A stretch of 53,000 bases of DNA, from assembly GCA_030704615.1 (NCBI GenBank), contig JAKLZA010000280.1:1-53000 (forward strand). Reading direction: 5' to 3'. The stretch is from Takakia lepidozioides. Taxonomy: Eukaryota > Streptophyta > Takakiopsida > Takakiales > Takakiaceae. Shown one piece after another: positions 1 through 12,019 of the stretch. Made by a program: the position numbers and the translations under genes. A model generated the notes under the pieces. That model worked only from the letters and a program-made list of their open reading frames with translations. It was not told the origin of the DNA and did not search any database. The first letter of the stretch is position 1. Every line of letters starts with the position of its first letter.

Positions 1-345
1 CAGCCATCACAGCCAGTTGAATCGGATGTCTCAGAAGTACCTCAATTAGTACATGCTGTTCCACCAGAGCCTATAGCTCTGGAAAGAGAAGGATTGGACA
101 TTCCCACTACAGAGCAGGTCGTGGCAGAAATTGAGAAGGATGACCTTCTCTATGAAAACGCTGGCTTGGTCAGGGAATCAGTGGTACCAGAGGTGCAGAG
201 TCTGTCCAGGGAAATCCCTGCTGTGCATGTAATACCCACACCTGTGACGGAGGTACCAGGGGTAGAATATAAGGATACTGCAGCACCTCTGGAAGAGGAG
301 GTAGTTCAGGAAGAGGATCTAGTGGGGCAATGGCCTGAATGGTTG
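1..345 (+). pseudogene. Fragment of X region from a diverged family-1 retrotransposon
   Basis: The frame is open from base 1 for 115 codons and aligns by eye with the middle of the X region of copies A and B, sharing the stretch IPTTEQ-VAEIEK-DLLYE and the later VGQW-EW. It differs at many positions, so it belongs to an older or separate subfamily. It stops being homologous at 345, exactly where the LTR of copy A begins (TGTCGCGCGG). The function of X is unknown. This is the left remnant of an element that copy A interrupts; its left part lies outside the window. Confidence 0.8.
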
Positions 346-1298
346 TGTCGCGCGGCTTTTACTCACCCATCCCTTCGCTATCCGAGGCGGAAACTCCAAG
401 ATAGAAGAGTTGGAAATCTCTAAGTACTCAGCCCGCGCAGAACAATCAGTCATGACCTACAGCTAGTGTATCATGGGGGTGTTTCCTATTTGTTTCCTTT
501 TCCGCATTCATCTTAGCTACCTTACCATTTATAATTAAGTATCAGTTTGCTTCATCAATTTATCGGTTTCCTTCACTCCTCCATTCAATCCACAGCTTCA
601 CTCAGATCTCTCTACACAGTGTGATTGTATCGTATAATTATCAGATTATGATTTATCAGGTATCAGGCCGAAGCCATTGTGTCTCTATTCTCCTCTACAA
701 TATCCCTACCGCTTTGCATATAACAAGCATCTACTAATCCTCTTTCCTCCTTCATCGTGCTCTCCGACCTCCGCTCCCGTCTGACTCCGAAATCCTCCTC
801 CCCCGAATAATAATCCTCTTCTCATTCCCCGTTCTTCCCTTTATCTTCCTATCCGTAGTTCTAACCGTTTCCCTCACTAACCGTCGCTTGTGAACTAACA
901 TGTTCCCCACAGTCGTTCCCTGTCCTGCTCTCCGTTCCCTATGATCGTGACTGCTGTGTCAAGCTGTGACTGGCTGTGTGAAACTGTGACGGGCTGTGAC
1001 TGGCTGTGTGGGCTGTGTGGGCTGTGTCGACTGTGTTTGGCTGTGTCGGCTGTGTCGGGCTGTGATTGGCTGTGTGGGCTGTGTCGGCTGTGTCGACTGT
1101 GACGACTGTGATGGGCTGTGTCGGCTGTGACGACTGTGACGGGCTGTGTCGGCTGTGTCGACTGTGACGACTGTGTAACCCCCCTCTACAGTGCGTTGCT
1201 GTCACCCCTAAGGCTCCTGTTGGTCTCAGTCTGTGCAAAAATTAAGGGTACCCTACAGATCCCATATAAGTGTCTAAGTCCCCTACAGTCCTCTAACA
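346..1298 (-). repeat. 3' LTR of copy A
   Basis: On the minus strand it begins TGTTAGAGGACTG and ends CCGCGCGACA, the same ends as the other family-1 LTRs (TG...CA). The length is 953 bp, shorter than its partner mainly because the CTGTG minisatellite is shorter. It directly follows a polypurine tract on the element strand. Confidence 0.9.
948..1176. repeat. CTGTG/ACAGCC minisatellite inside LTR
   Basis: The tract is irregular tandem repetition of GGCTGTG, GACTGTGAC and GTGTCGGCTGTG words. The same words recur in every family-1 LTR with different lengths and orders. Small open frames across it (His-Ser-Arg-rich on one strand, Val-Gly-Cys-rich on the other) are by-products of the repeat. Confidence 0.85.
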
Positions 1299-1302
1299 TT
1301 TA

Positions 1303-1316
1303 CCCCTTCCTCCCTC
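1303..1316 (-). other. Polypurine tract of copy A
   Basis: On the minus strand it reads GAGGGAGGAAGGGG and lies four bases before the 3' LTR start. The identical tract precedes the LTR of copy B. In LTR retrotransposons this primes plus-strand DNA synthesis. Confidence 0.85.
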
Positions 1317-1337
1317 AAAAAGCCGTGTCCTCACGGT

Positions 1338-4300
1338 TTACTGTTTCCGAGTAGCAACCCTTTGTGAGTGAGCACCTTGTTGACGTTGAGAGTTTCGTGG
1401 CGGGCTGTGTGTACGAGCCCGAGGTCTGTCTCTGGTTGACGGAGATGGTTGATCACTACCTGGATAAGTGAGGCCTTCTGGAGGCTGATATCGAGGTAAT
1501 CTTTCCGGCATAGGAGATCCCCTTTGTTTCTTCTCTTCCATCTGAATTGCATAGTCTTCTTCCATGTCAAAAGAATTTTGTGAAGAAACAGTTGTATCAG
1601 AATCCTCATCGCCTCTCAGGTGTTTTAATTTTCGAACTTTTTGTGGAATCATCTGGGGCATACAATGCTGTCCTACCATGTCTGGAAGTTTGCATTTTAC
1701 GACCTGGTGTAACCGTTGAACAGCAAAATTGGTGTAGACACTGAGCTCCTTGTCTGTCCAAATGAGTGGGGTACCAATTACTGGTGCAGCGTGCAAGTAT
1801 TTCCATGCGATATGTCCCTTATAGAAAATGTCATCAAGTCCGAATTTCTGTGTTGACAAATTGTTGCAGGCTGCTTGAAACCATGAACGAATTTGAGAAT
1901 CCTTTTGTATCATAACTTTTGGGTCATATAGGTACATATGAGGTGGCACCGAAGGTAATACCCAATGATCTCCACTGGAGTAACTTTGAAAGCGTGCTTG
2001 CATCTTTTGTTGCTCAATGTGGTAACGTATCAGAAAACAAGCAGCGTAGTATAGCCCGCACCCCATGACAATACTTGCTATCTCCTTGGTCTTGGTATAA
2101 ATGAGTCCATGTACAACCTGGAAAGCAACCAATTCCCTCAACATGGTACCTGCCTCGTGCCAGTATTGTGCAAAGTGATGATCTTCAATATGTCGATTGT
2201 TTGGAAGAACTTTAGTCCTGGTTGCCACTGGCAGCCAAATACGCATGATTTGGTAGTAATGTGCGAATGACTGCGGAGGACTAAATTCTTTCCAAGCCAA
2301 ATCCAACATGATGGGAATTTGGTTGAAGGGCATAATCATAGCCCTACTGTACTCCCTGGCAGCTGGAGTTTTAGGTGGGTTAAAAGCTGCATTGCCCCAT
2401 ACCTCCGGCTGTGGTGGCTGTGGTGTGGTTGTAGTAACCACAGGTTCAGCTACTGGTACACTGACCTGTTGTGGTGGTGGTGGTACTGGTTCCTGTACCA
2501 TTGGCATCTCCTGCACCTCCTGTGAAGACTGAAAAGCCAGAGTTCTGGCTTGCAAATAAGAAGCCATTAGCTGTTCCTGAGGGATATAGACTCTTTGGTC
2601 GATGTTTGAAGTGAGGTCTTCCACTTGAGTCTGGAGTCCGTCTACATCCTCTTGTAACTCTGCTATCCTACTATAGACATTGTCTATAGTAGTTGTGGCA
2701 ATGTTCTGCACCTGCAGTCTAAGCTCATTCATCTCGCTTTGGGTGAGCTTCCGTGGGGCTTTGCCCTCTACTGGCCCTTGTGCTAACCAGACCTGCATAA
2801 GGCTGTTATCCACCAAGCTGCTTGTGGTTCCCCTGAGAGTTTGCTCCTCTCTTAGCTTATACAATTCCAACTGCTGTTGTAAAGCCTCCATGCGCTTCGC
2901 CTGTGGCTCAACCAATTGCGCATAGGCAGCAAGTAGATTATTGGCTTCCTTCGAAGCCTTGTTACTGACCGCGATTTCATTTCTATTGGCCACGATGGTT
3001 TGTTGCAACTCCACGATGTATTTCTCTTGCTCAGCTTCCATCTGCCTGTATTGCTTGAAAGTATCTTCATTGCGACAGATTGTATTCTTCATATCGACAA
3101 TGAGCTTCATGTGCTCCACATTCTCTTCTTCTGCCTTCATACATTTTTCCGCTTGACTGTTTATTTCTTTTGTTGATTGGTCAAGCATAGTTGTAAATGT
3201 AGCGCATTGTATCGCCATCCTGTTATGCACTATCTGCAACTCCGTATGTAGTGCATTCAGTTCTTGCAACTTGCTTTCATGCTGCACCTGCATTTGATAT
3301 AGCTGTTGCTTATGTGCTTCGTGCAACTGGTCTTGCGCGAGGCCTGCCTCAATCAATTGTTGCTTGGCCAATTGCAAAGCCATTTCTGTATTGGCCAAGT
3401 CCTGCTTCATCTTGAGAGTGACCTCTTCATCGACCTTGTTTGCACACTCAGTGGCAAGTCGAGCCTCAAACTCCTTCCTGAGTTCCTCTTTCAAGGCTGT
3501 CAATTGGGTAATTGGAACATGGGTTTTGACATAAGTCCCCAACAAATTAAGTGTCCTGCCTATGGAACTCATCAGCATTGCCTGTTGAGGGTCATCATGG
3601 TGAGGTTGCTGCTGTTCCTCCTGATCTTCAACAGTATGATGTCTCACTAACCATTCAGACCATTGTCCCACCGGATTTTCTTCCTGAACTACTTCATTTA
3701 TGACCGGTGCTACAGTGTCATGGCCTTCCGCCTGTGGTACCTCCGACACAGGTGTGTGCATTATATGTACCTCAGGATTTCTCTTGGGCAACTGTTGCAC
3801 CTCTGGGATTTCTGTCTCCTTGACCAGACCAGAATATTCATAGAGAAGGTCCCCTTTCTCTATTTCTGCCACTATTTGTTCTGTAGTTGGAATATCTATC
3901 CCTTCACTTTCCAAATCAATTATTTCGGGTTGAGCTGCATGGATAACTTGTGACCTTGTGACAAGTCGTTCAAGTGGCTGTGTTGGTTGTGATGCAGAAG
4001 TAACTTCTTCCTCCCTCTCTGAAGGTCCTGCTTCCAGTAATAACATTCTTTTGTGCTGCTGTGCCCCTTCCTGGTCATGAGCTTGGGAAACATTATCATG
4101 CGGAATCCGTGAAGCCAGTGGATCTGCCACTACAGTCTTTCCTCTTCTCTGCCTCTTAGTCTTGGGTTGTGCTGCTAGTCCACCTTCACTGTGTGAAGAG
4201 CCTTGGTCTTCCATTGCAGTTGTTTCTGGCTCAAACACTCTCATTTCCTTTCTTTCTTGTGCATTAAGTATGCGAGAATCAAGGATTATTTGAGCAATGA

Positions 4301-6443
4301 TTGGGCCAGACACTATGATAGGAGATTTTGCGGTAGTACCTTGTAATCTTTTCATCTCCTCTACCAGTGCGTTGTACATTATGTCCGCCCATTGTACCTC
4401 TTGTCCCTTCAAGCCTTTGAGGATTTCCTCTGTGAAGGATCTGCTCAAATATTGTTGGTTCTGTTTCAGGGCAATCAGAACGTTCAATACTTGGCCTATG
4501 TCTTTTAACCCTGGGTACACAGCTTTGGTACAAGCATAACCCTGAGTTTTAAAGAAACTCCCTTCTTGGAATAAATCCCCTATTTGCAGTCTTTCCCTGT
4601 GTTCCTCCACATACACATGACCTGCTGGCAATCGAAACAATTGTTGGAGGTATAGGGGAGTAATCATTAATTCAACTCCCTTCACCGTTGTTGTTCCTGT
4701 CTTTGGCTCAAAGTTCTGCAAAAATTGTAACATGTACTGTCTATGGTGTAGTGTCCAATCCATGCTTTGCAATCCTTCCAATCTCAGCTCCTTCAGTATC
4801 TTTATCGCCTGTGGGGTAGCCATCGTTTGTTTCTGCAGAATTGTGGTGCTCTTCACCCTGATTTCCTCCATTCCTCTTACTCTCTTCATCTTAGACTCAC
4901 AGAACTGCTTTGGCTGTAACAACTGCAGGAATGCCTGTAGTGCACAAAGCATAAACGTATGGTTGCCGCAGAAAGCCATGGGTAATCTCTTGTAAGCCTG
5001 CGGGGCTTGCAAGCATTGCTCAAGAGAAAAGCTCTGCTCTGTCGTTTCGTGTCTATGCCACTGCGTAAGTAATATTGCGAGCGTATAGTCTGTTAGTTCC
5101 TCCATAGTTTCCAAGTTATAGCATTTATGGCCTGTCCTGTCGAGACGCCCGTTACTCAGAACGACGCCGCCTCTTGCGCTCAATTTCCCTCCATTTTCTT
5201 GATCATTTTTCTGGTTTTCTATTGGCTGTATCTGCTGTGACTGGATTTTAACTTTTATCTTCTTTAGTGGACTTTCCCTGTTGGATAGTCCACTAGGATC
5301 ACACATGCGACATGAATTCGGCTTTTGTGTACTTGCCGTTCGTTCCGTTTCCCTTTTTCCGTATTCATTAATGGGCCCGCCTTTCATCCCTTTTGACGGC
5401 CGTTCTTGTCCTCTTTCTTTTTGACACCTGTCCTTGCACTTCATTCTCTGCTGTGTGTCGCACCCTGACCTCCACGTGTCTATTTTTAAATTAATTTCCG
5501 TTTCTTCTTCCTTCAGCCATTTTCCTGAAGTTTTTATGTGTCCACTTGTCACTGATTCTATGGATCGTGTAACTTTAGTAGGCTGTGTTGAGCTGTGACA
5601 GGCTGTGTCATACTGTGTTATGCTGTGATAGGCTGTGTTGCACTGTGGTAAGCTGTGATAGGCTGTGACACGCTGCGGTAGGTTGTGATAGGCTGTGTTG
5701 CGCCTTGCTGGGTTGTGGTTGGCTGTGTCACGTCGTGACGGGCTGTGGTAGGCTGTGTCACGCCGTGCTGGGCTGTGATTGGCTGTGTCACGTCGTGATG
5801 GGCTGTGATAGGCTGTGTCACGCCGTGATGGGCTGTGATAGGCTGTGTCACGCCGTGATGGGCTGTGATAGGCTGTGTCACGCCGTGATGGGCTGTGATA
5901 GGCTGTGTCACGTTTGTTTTGCCCACCCCGGTCGTATATACTGGGCCTAGCGACAAGTGTTCCATACTCCGTTCGTAACACTGGTGCAGCCCGTGACTGC
6001 TCTTGCGGTTCAACATGCAAATCATGCTGCAGGGGTTTGTCATGGATACCACTGTACCCCTTCAACTTATTTGCATTGACTCTTCCCAGCATTTCTTTGT
6101 TAATGGTTTGTAACATGGCTGTGTTGTTATCATACATCTTTTGTATGACATAAGGTCCTTTCCATGGTGATTTAAGCTTAGAAGCTTGAATCTTTCCTTT
6201 CTTTTGCAACCATAGAACCAAATCCCCCGTCTTAAAAGTCTTTAACTTGCCTTCATCAAACTGTTCCTTTCTCTTCATCTGAATTCTGGTCATATTATCA
6301 GCTGCATCAGCACGTACTTCTTCCACATGGTATAATTCATGTTTCCTGACCTTGATGGAGTCTTGCAATTCCATTCTTTTTCCCCACTCCGTTCTCATGG
6401 TAGGTAACAGGAATTCCACTGGAAGTAAGGCTTCCATAACCAT
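1338..6443 (-). CDS. Integrase C-terminus fused to decapeptide repeats and the large X protein region
   Basis: This is one open frame of 1,701 codons. Residues 1-175 are the integrase C-terminal part, with the GPY-type module ([10 protein letters not shown]). Residues about 177-287 are encoded by eleven 30-bp units giving repeats of [10 protein letters not shown] type. A charged Lys/Arg/Glu linker follows. About 442-725 is a predicted helical domain starting near [15 protein letters not shown]. About 725-970 is acidic and low complexity with a basic KTKRQRRGK patch. About 975-1205 is a long coiled coil, with a second short one near 1245-1285. About 1315-1350 is Pro-rich (VPPPPQQ). About 1380-1595 is a compact domain rich in Trp, Tyr and His, and the tail is Arg/Ser/Pro-rich. 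I do not recognise the X domains. The frame starts only because a one-base insertion upstream breaks pol; in the ancestor it probably continued from RT-RH-INT. The first codon is therefore not a real start. Confidence 0.75.
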   Translation of the reverse strand: MVMEALLPVEFLLPTMRTEWGKRMELQDSIKVRKHELYHVEEVRADAADNMTRIQMKRKEQFDEGKLKTFKTGDLVLWLQKKGKIQASKLKSPWKGPYVIQKMYDNNTAMLQTINKEMLGRVNANKLKGYSGIHDKPLQHDLHVEPQEQSRAAPVLRTEYGTLVARPSIYDRGGQNKRDTAYHSPSRRDTAYHSPSRRDTAYHSPSRRDTAYHSPSRRDTANHSPARRDTAYHSPSRRDTANHNPARRNTAYHNLPQRVTAYHSLPQCNTAYHSITQYDTACHSSTQPTKVTRSIESVTSGHIKTSGKWLKEEETEINLKIDTWRSGCDTQQRMKCKDRCQKERGQERPSKGMKGGPINEYGKRETERTASTQKPNSCRMCDPSGLSNRESPLKKIKVKIQSQQIQPIENQKNDQENGGKLSARGGVVLSNGRLDRTGHKCYNLETMEELTDYTLAILLTQWHRHETTEQSFSLEQCLQAPQAYKRLPMAFCGNHTFMLCALQAFLQLLQPKQFCESKMKRVRGMEEIRVKSTTILQKQTMATPQAIKILKELRLEGLQSMDWTLHHRQYMLQFLQNFEPKTGTTTVKGVELMITPLYLQQLFRLPAGHVYVEEHRERLQIGDLFQEGSFFKTQGYACTKAVYPGLKDIGQVLNVLIALKQNQQYLSRSFTEEILKGLKGQEVQWADIMYNALVEEMKRLQGTTAKSPIIVSGPIIAQIILDSRILNAQERKEMRVFEPETTAMEDQGSSHSEGGLAAQPKTKRQRRGKTVVADPLASRIPHDNVSQAHDQEGAQQHKRMLLLEAGPSEREEEVTSASQPTQPLERLVTRSQVIHAAQPEIIDLESEGIDIPTTEQIVAEIEKGDLLYEYSGLVKETEIPEVQQLPKRNPEVHIMHTPVSEVPQAEGHDTVAPVINEVVQEENPVGQWSEWLVRHHTVEDQEEQQQPHHDDPQQAMLMSSIGRTLNLLGTYVKTHVPITQLTALKEELRKEFEARLATECANKVDEEVTLKMKQDLANTEMALQLAKQQLIEAGLAQDQLHEAHKQQLYQMQVQHESKLQELNALHTELQIVHNRMAIQCATFTTMLDQSTKEINSQAEKCMKAEEENVEHMKLIVDMKNTICRNEDTFKQYRQMEAEQEKYIVELQQTIVANRNEIAVSNKASKEANNLLAAYAQLVEPQAKRMEALQQQLELYKLREEQTLRGTTSSLVDNSLMQVWLAQGPVEGKAPRKLTQSEMNELRLQVQNIATTTIDNVYSRIAELQEDVDGLQTQVEDLTSNIDQRVYIPQEQLMASYLQARTLAFQSSQEVQEMPMVQEPVPPPPQQVSVPVAEPVVTTTTPQPPQPEVWGNAAFNPPKTPAAREYSRAMIMPFNQIPIMLDLAWKEFSPPQSFAHYYQIMRIWLPVATRTKVLPNNRHIEDHHFAQYWHEAGTMLRELVAFQVVHGLIYTKTKEIASIVMGCGLYYAACFLIRYHIEQQKMQARFQSYSSGDHWVLPSVPPHMYLYDPKVMIQKDSQIRSWFQAACNNLSTQKFGLDDIFYKGHIAWKYLHAAPVIGTPLIWTDKELSVYTNFAVQRLHQVVKCKLPDMVGQHCMPQMIPQKVRKLKHLRGDEDSDTTVSSQNSFDMEEDYAIQMEEKKQRGSPMPERLPRYQPPEGLTYPGSDQPSPSTRDRPRARTHSPPRNSQRQQGAHSQRVATRKQ
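5581..5910 (-). repeat. 30-bp coding minisatellite, 11 units
   Basis: Eleven consecutive 30-bp units keep exact phase. The three units from 5821 to 5910 are identical (plus-strand unit begins CGCCGTGATGGGCTGTGATA), and the rest carry substitutions only. Being a multiple of three, each unit adds ten residues to the integrase-X frame. Copy B has seven units at the same place. The words GGCTGTG and GTGTCA are shared with the LTR minisatellite. Confidence 0.92.
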
Positions 6444-9013
6444 AAACTAATTGGAATGGTGTATACTTAGTGGTGACTTTATATGAAGTCCTGTATGACC
6501 ACAAAGCTGTCAGCAGCTTTGTATCCCAATCCGTTCTGTTTGCATTGACTATCTTAGCCAAGATAGTACATAGTATTTTGTTGGTAGCCTCTGCCTGTCC
6601 CATTACCCTGTGGGTAATATGTTGTACTCTTTCTATGCACAATCATAAACTCTTTAGTCAATACTCAATGGTCTCATTCATGAAGTGACTTCCTTGATCA
6701 CTGATAAATTCTAAGGGACATCCAAATCGTGTAAGTATGTTCTCGTACAGGAACCTTGCTGTGGACTTGGCTGTGTTGTCCCTCAAAGCTTTAGCTTCCA
6801 CCCACTTTGTAGTATAATCAGTGGCTGTAATTATGTACTGTTTTCGTGTATTCTTGGATGGTGGATTAATTGGTCCAACAAAGTCTAGTCCCCATTTCTG
6901 AATTGGTAGCATTGTAAGGATGCAAGTCTTCTCTTCCAGATCTCTGCAAAGGTCCTAGCCTCTGACATTCATCACACTCTGACAATACTCATGTACATCT
7001 TTGAACAAAGTAGGCCACCAGTATCCTGCGAGTAGTATCTTCTACTGGTAGTCTCTTCTCCAAAATGACCTCCAGCCACTCCTTTATGAACTTCCTCCAA
7101 GACTTTATTTACTTCATGGTGGTACAAGCATCGTTTTAGTACTCCATCAGGTCCTAACTTATACATTCTGCTTCCTACCATAGTATAAGTAAAGCTCTGA
7201 TAGCAATTCTCTTTCCTCTGCTCCTTACCATAACTAGGTGGGCACTGACCATGAGCAAGGTAGTATCTGATTGGCCACTGCAAATCTAACCATTCATCTG
7301 CACTTCCTTGCACCTCCATTACAAATAAACTCGCATCAGGTAACTGATCGTCCACTCCTGTGGCGGCCTCTCCTGTTGTTAGTCGTGACAAATGATCTGC
7401 CACAAGATGCAAACGGCCAGGCTTGTAAAATAACCTCGAACTCAAACTCATGCAAGATTATTAACCACCTCGCTATCCTTCCACTTATCAAAGGTTTGTT
7501 CACCAGATATATCAGAGCCTGTGATCCACATAAAACATAAACTTTCTTCCCAATAGGTAATGCCTGAATTTCTTGACTGCATATCATTGCCAATGCTTCT
7601 TTTTCCGTTTGCTATAGTTCCTCTCAGCACTGTCATCAACCGGCTAGCATAGTACACAGGTGAATCTATATTCCCTGTAACATTCTGGGCTAACACCGCT
7701 CCCAACGCTTCTCCTGATGCATCGCAGTGAACATGAAATACTACATGCCAGTGAGGGTTAATCAGCACAGGTGTAGTTGTTACTGACAGTGTAAGTTCCT
7801 CAAACGCCTGTTGACATTCAGCTGTCCATGGCAAACACTGCATCTTTCTTCAGAAGCTTGCTCAATGGTGCTGCTATTTGTGCATACCTTTTGACAAATC
7901 TTCTGTAATAACTGGTTTGCCAAGGAATCTCCTTAAACTCTTAACATTCACTGGTGGTGGAGAGACTTTAATGGACTCTGTCTTCCTGGGATCCACAAGA
8001 AGTCCCTTCTTACACACAATGTGTCCCAGAAGCACCCCCTGAGTTCACACAGAAAGTACACTTCTCTGGATTCAGCCCAGACCTCTCATCCTGCATCTGG
8101 CCAGGCATAACTCCAATTTATGCAAGTGCTCATTCTTAGAGCTGTACACACTGAAATCATCCAAAAACACCTGCATGAAATCATCCAGATACTCTTGAAA
8201 AGATTCACTTATCACTCTCTGAAAGGTCGCTGGTGCATTACAAAGTCCAAAGGGCATGACTTTGTATGCATAAGCCCCCCAGTCTGTGATGAAAGCTGTT
8301 TTCCCTTGGTCTTCTTCTGCCACTTGCACTTGATTATAACCACTGAAGCCATCCATGAATGAGTACATCTCATGGCCTGCCACAGTGTCTAATACTGCTT
8401 CTGTGAATGGCAAAGGGAAAGGATCTTTCTTCGTACAAGCATTCAGCTTCTTATAGTTCACACATACTCTTAGTTTGCCATTCTTCTTGGGAACTATAAC
8501 AATGGGTGACAACCAAGTTGTATACTCTATTGGGTATATAAACTTAGCCTCAGCCAACTTCTTTATCTCTTCTCCAACCTTCTGTGCGTAGTTGGGATTC
8601 ATTCTATACCTCGCCTGCTTGATTGGTACTGACCCTGGTTCCAGTTCAATTTTATGCTGACAGACTTCAGGTGGTAGATCCTCATAGCTCCAAGCAAATA
8701 CATCTCTGTATTTGATGAACAAGCTTTTAGCTTCTTCGAAGAATTCCGGCTCCAAATCAGCTCCTACTTTCACCATCCTCGGTTCCTCCTGAGTTCCCAC
8801 ATTTACTTCTCTCACCTGCTCATCAGCTGTGATTGTCCAACCAGTCACCACTTCATCCTTAAGCTCACAGTGGCTGGTTCTTCTAGGATTTCTATTTCTC
8901 CTTCTCTTTCTTCATAGAAATGTGATGGGTAAATGCTGGTTTCTTCTTCAGTTGGTGTTGCTCACTACACCACAGCAGATACCTCTCAAACAACTTAGGC
9001 TTTCCAGCCGCAT
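6444..9013 (-). pseudogene. pol: Decayed RT-RNase H-integrase of copy A
   Basis: Reverse transcriptase is readable at 8851-8072, with the palm motif FLDDFSVY, the primer-grip-like LRVCVNYKKLNA and MPFGLCNAPATFQ. RNase H is spread over 7843-7336, with HCDASGEALGAVLAQ first. Integrase follows over 7140-6444, with the zinc-binding region and ISDQGSHFMNE. Compared with copies B and C there are several single-base indels, a 9-base loss in the RT N-terminal region and a small deletion before the integrase core. It cannot make an active enzyme. Its neighbour upstream is protease and downstream the integrase-X frame. Confidence 0.88.
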
Positions 9014-9067
9014 CTCTGCAACCTGCTCCCATCTGGGTGTGCAGCAAATAGGGTAGCTTCCTGCTCC

Positions 9068-9739
9068 TCATCCAGTCCTCCCTCCAGTCATACTCTCTGA
9101 CTCCTCGAGGTCTTCTTGTAGCAGGTAATCTACTAGATTTCTTTGTGGTAATTGTATCTCGTGCATCCCATTATGCACAGTTAGTAACTGAGAATTCCAG
9201 TCATGGAATACCCTGGCCTGTTTCAGCCACGGACGTCCCAATAATAAGGAGTAAGCCTCCATGACTTCATCCATTTTTAATACAGTTACTGTGATCATAA
9301 AGATCATTTTCTGTATCTGTATCTTAACTCCTCTTATTAATCCCAATGGCTGTACACTTCTTTGATCTGCCATTGTTACTGTAAATGGGGCTGGTTTCAT
9401 GTTACTTAGACCAAGCTTCTTCCTTAATTGGTCTGTCATGATATTTACTCCAGAACCACCATCTATCAGTACATCAGTTAGTTCTGTGCTTCCAATTCTC
9501 AATTGGATTACTGGCATAGAATCATCAAAGTCCATGACTGGTTCTCGCCCTTCCGGCTTCACATTATAACTGGTCACCTTGCTGTTCAGGTCTGTGTTTC
9601 CTGTCTCTTGGGCAATTCGATTGATTGCCTGATACAGCCTGTGCCTACAATAAGGTGCCACAGCTAATAGCTGTCCAATGGTAATTTCTGCTTTGGTCTG
9701 ACATATTACTTCAGCCAAAGTCTCTTCATTACTTTGCAT
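9068..9739 (-). pseudogene. Aspartic protease region of copy A
   Basis: The open frame of about 223 codons holds the retropepsin-like active-site motif VLIDGGSGVNIM and the later LLLGRPWLKQA motif. Retropepsins cleave Gag-Pol polyproteins. Near the C-terminus copy A reads through a protein-like acidic stretch (DYLLQEDLEESESM) that copies B and C lose because of one extra A. The frame then ends at a TGA before the RT frame starts. The gag frame upstream is separated by a frameshift in this copy. Confidence 0.8.
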
Positions 9740-12019
9740 GTCTGCATCTTCTTTTTTCCTTTCTTCCTCACTCCCTCTTTTTCTCCATCCGAATCAGAGG
9801 AATCTGCCACAGGAATATCAGTACTCTTTTGCATTTCCCTTATAGTATCTGCCACTTCCTTGTGCAGTTCCTTCTCATCCTTCCAAGTCTCTCATCTTCA
9901 GGCATATCATTGCCACTTCCAGTCTCATCTTCTTCCTCTTCTACTGGAGGTATTAGTTTGGCTTTACTTCTTGTTACTATCATTGTACTTACTTCTGGTA
10001 CAACACATGGCCTAACCATGTGAGCTGCACCACTGGGCCTCATTCACAGGAGCTCTCATCTCATTCTGGTGTCTTATCCAGAATGAACAGGCTGCCTTGC
10101 GATGTCCTGGCTGATTACAATAGTAACATAGCTCTTCACCATTGGGTCCTCGCCCTTGGTCTGGTCTTGGATTATTTCTATAATCCTGATTCCCGGGCTG
10201 GTAATTCCCCCTTGGGATTACCCTGATAGTTGCCTCTGGAATTTCCTTGGTAATTCCCTCTTGAATTACCTCTTCCTTCCATGCCATTGTTATAACCACC
10301 AGACCTACCATAGTGGTCCTGATCATTGCTTCTTCTTGGCTGGGGCTGCACCTGATGCACCCTCACTTGCCTAGGTTCTCTTGCAGCTGTCCTTCTTGTT
10401 GTAGTAACAATTCTCAGTAGAATGGTTATCCATTTTACAGATAGTACAGTGTTTCTCCTTCATGTGGCATTCTGTAGTGGTATGGCCTTCATTCTGGCAC
10501 TTTGCACACCATACACCTTCCTCCAATGTGTTGCAGCCTCTGTGGCATACTTCTTCAAGATTTCTTCCAATCTTTTCTCATAGTTATCCCTCTTCAACTT
10601 TTCCTTTCTCTTACTCTTTCTTTTTAGTTCTTGCTCTTCTTCTTCATCTGACTCATCTTCAGAGTCCTCATCTTCCTTTTTCTCTCTCTGAGCATTCCCA
10701 ATTGCTCAATTCTGTTTGCAGTTTCAAATGCCTCCTCCACTGTATTATGGGGTAACATATCCACTTTCTTCTGCAACTCTGGTCTTAGTCCACTCACAAA
10801 CCAAGTCTTCTGTAAACCGGGTGCTGGTATGCAGCCAGCTTTTTCATCATCAATTCCATCTTCTCCATATACTCTTCAACAGTTTCATGCTTCTTCTGCT
10901 TCAGCTGTTGTAAACTTCCATACACTTCATCCTCAGTTTTACTTGTCCTGAACCTATTTCGAAATGCTGTATTCAAGCCATTCCAGGTTAGGAAATGATT
11001 ATCAGGGAATCTTGCATACCATTCACTTGCTTTCTTGATAAGTGAACAAGGAAACAGTCTCATCTTGGCATCATCGCCATTCTCATTGTTCACTATACAC
11101 ATGTGCTCAAATTGGCTAATGTGTACATCGGGATCCCTTTTCCTGAATATATTGGAAAGGGTGGTTTTGCCCGTGTTGGTTGTAACGCCATCTGTGGCCC
11201 TACCTTCTGCCCACTGACAGGTGCTGGCACCCTTGCTGGTGCTGGTCCTTCTGGACCTGTTGTTTTTGTGGTGGATCTTCCACCAAGTGGTGGCCCTTGA
11301 GCACTCCCTGCTTCTGGCCCCACGATATTCACAGTATTCCCAGCTTCAGTTGCACTACTTCCCACACTCCCTGTCCCCCCAGAGCCAGATCCAGGCAGCC
11401 CGCCTGATCCCCCTGAGCCGACACTTCGTTGGCCTGTGATCCAAGTGCTCCACTTGATCCAGGTCCAACGGGTTGGGATGTCCTGGTTGTAGTCTCAACC
11501 TCAGCTGTTGGGTCTACTTCTTCATATTTTCCTCTTCCAATTTCTTCTCTCTGTTTTCATCCTCCAAGTTCTGCCCTTGGGTTTCTTCTTCACTCATGTA
11601 ACTCAACTGTAATGGTGTTGGAGAGTCTGAACTCTCCGTTGGCTCTGCCACATCCTCATCTCCTTCTTCATCTTCTGCTTCAGAAACTGGAGTTCCTGCT
11701 TTTGGTGTTCCATGCCAACTCTTATCAAAGATTTCTGTCAAGTCTTTTATCCAAGGATGTACCTCAGATCTTTCACCTCGTGATTGATCTTCTTCCTGTA
11801 CCAATTCCTTAATCTTTCTTGCAAAGAAACAGAAGGAGTGGCATCCAACTCTAGTTCTTCCGGTATAGGTGATGCACTTTTTGATCTTGATGGTGTGAGA
11901 GGTCCAGATGATTCCCCTATGTCTATTCCTCTCTCCCAAAGATATGGATAATTAGCTTTCAGATAGCTTTCCCTTTTTGATGAATATCTTTGTCGTCTAG
12001 CTTCTCTTTCATCACTCAT
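9740..12019 (-). pseudogene. gag: Decayed gag of copy A
   Basis: The ATG at 12019 starts a frame beginning MSDEREARRQRY, as in copies B, C and X5. Pieces in shifted frames cover the acidic N-terminus, a Gly/Ser-rich linker, the Retrotrans_gag core (FSWY-type region with EWYARFPDNHFLTW), the RGN-repeat segment and zinc knuckles. Gag forms the particle and binds RNA. At least four frame changes relative to copy C make this copy non-functional. The ATG overlaps the stop of ORF1 in this copy. Confidence 0.85.

Noticed and set aside
939-1354. Open frames rich in His-Ser-Arg or Val-Gly-Cys across the LTR minisatellites (also at 13224-13634, 15557-16006, 41148-41504)
   Set aside because: They follow from repetition of ACAGCC/CTGTG words in every frame, differ between copies and lack any domain; treated as repeat by-products.
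2308-5000. Plus-strand frames opposite the X region of copy A (for example 2308-2532, 4732-4995)
   Set aside because: They are shadows of the 1,701-codon minus-strand frame and recur in mirror position in copy B.
5581-5910. Regular 30-bp repeats as a CRISPR array
   Set aside because: Units are directly adjacent with no spacers, lie inside a retrotransposon reading frame and the context is a plant genome.
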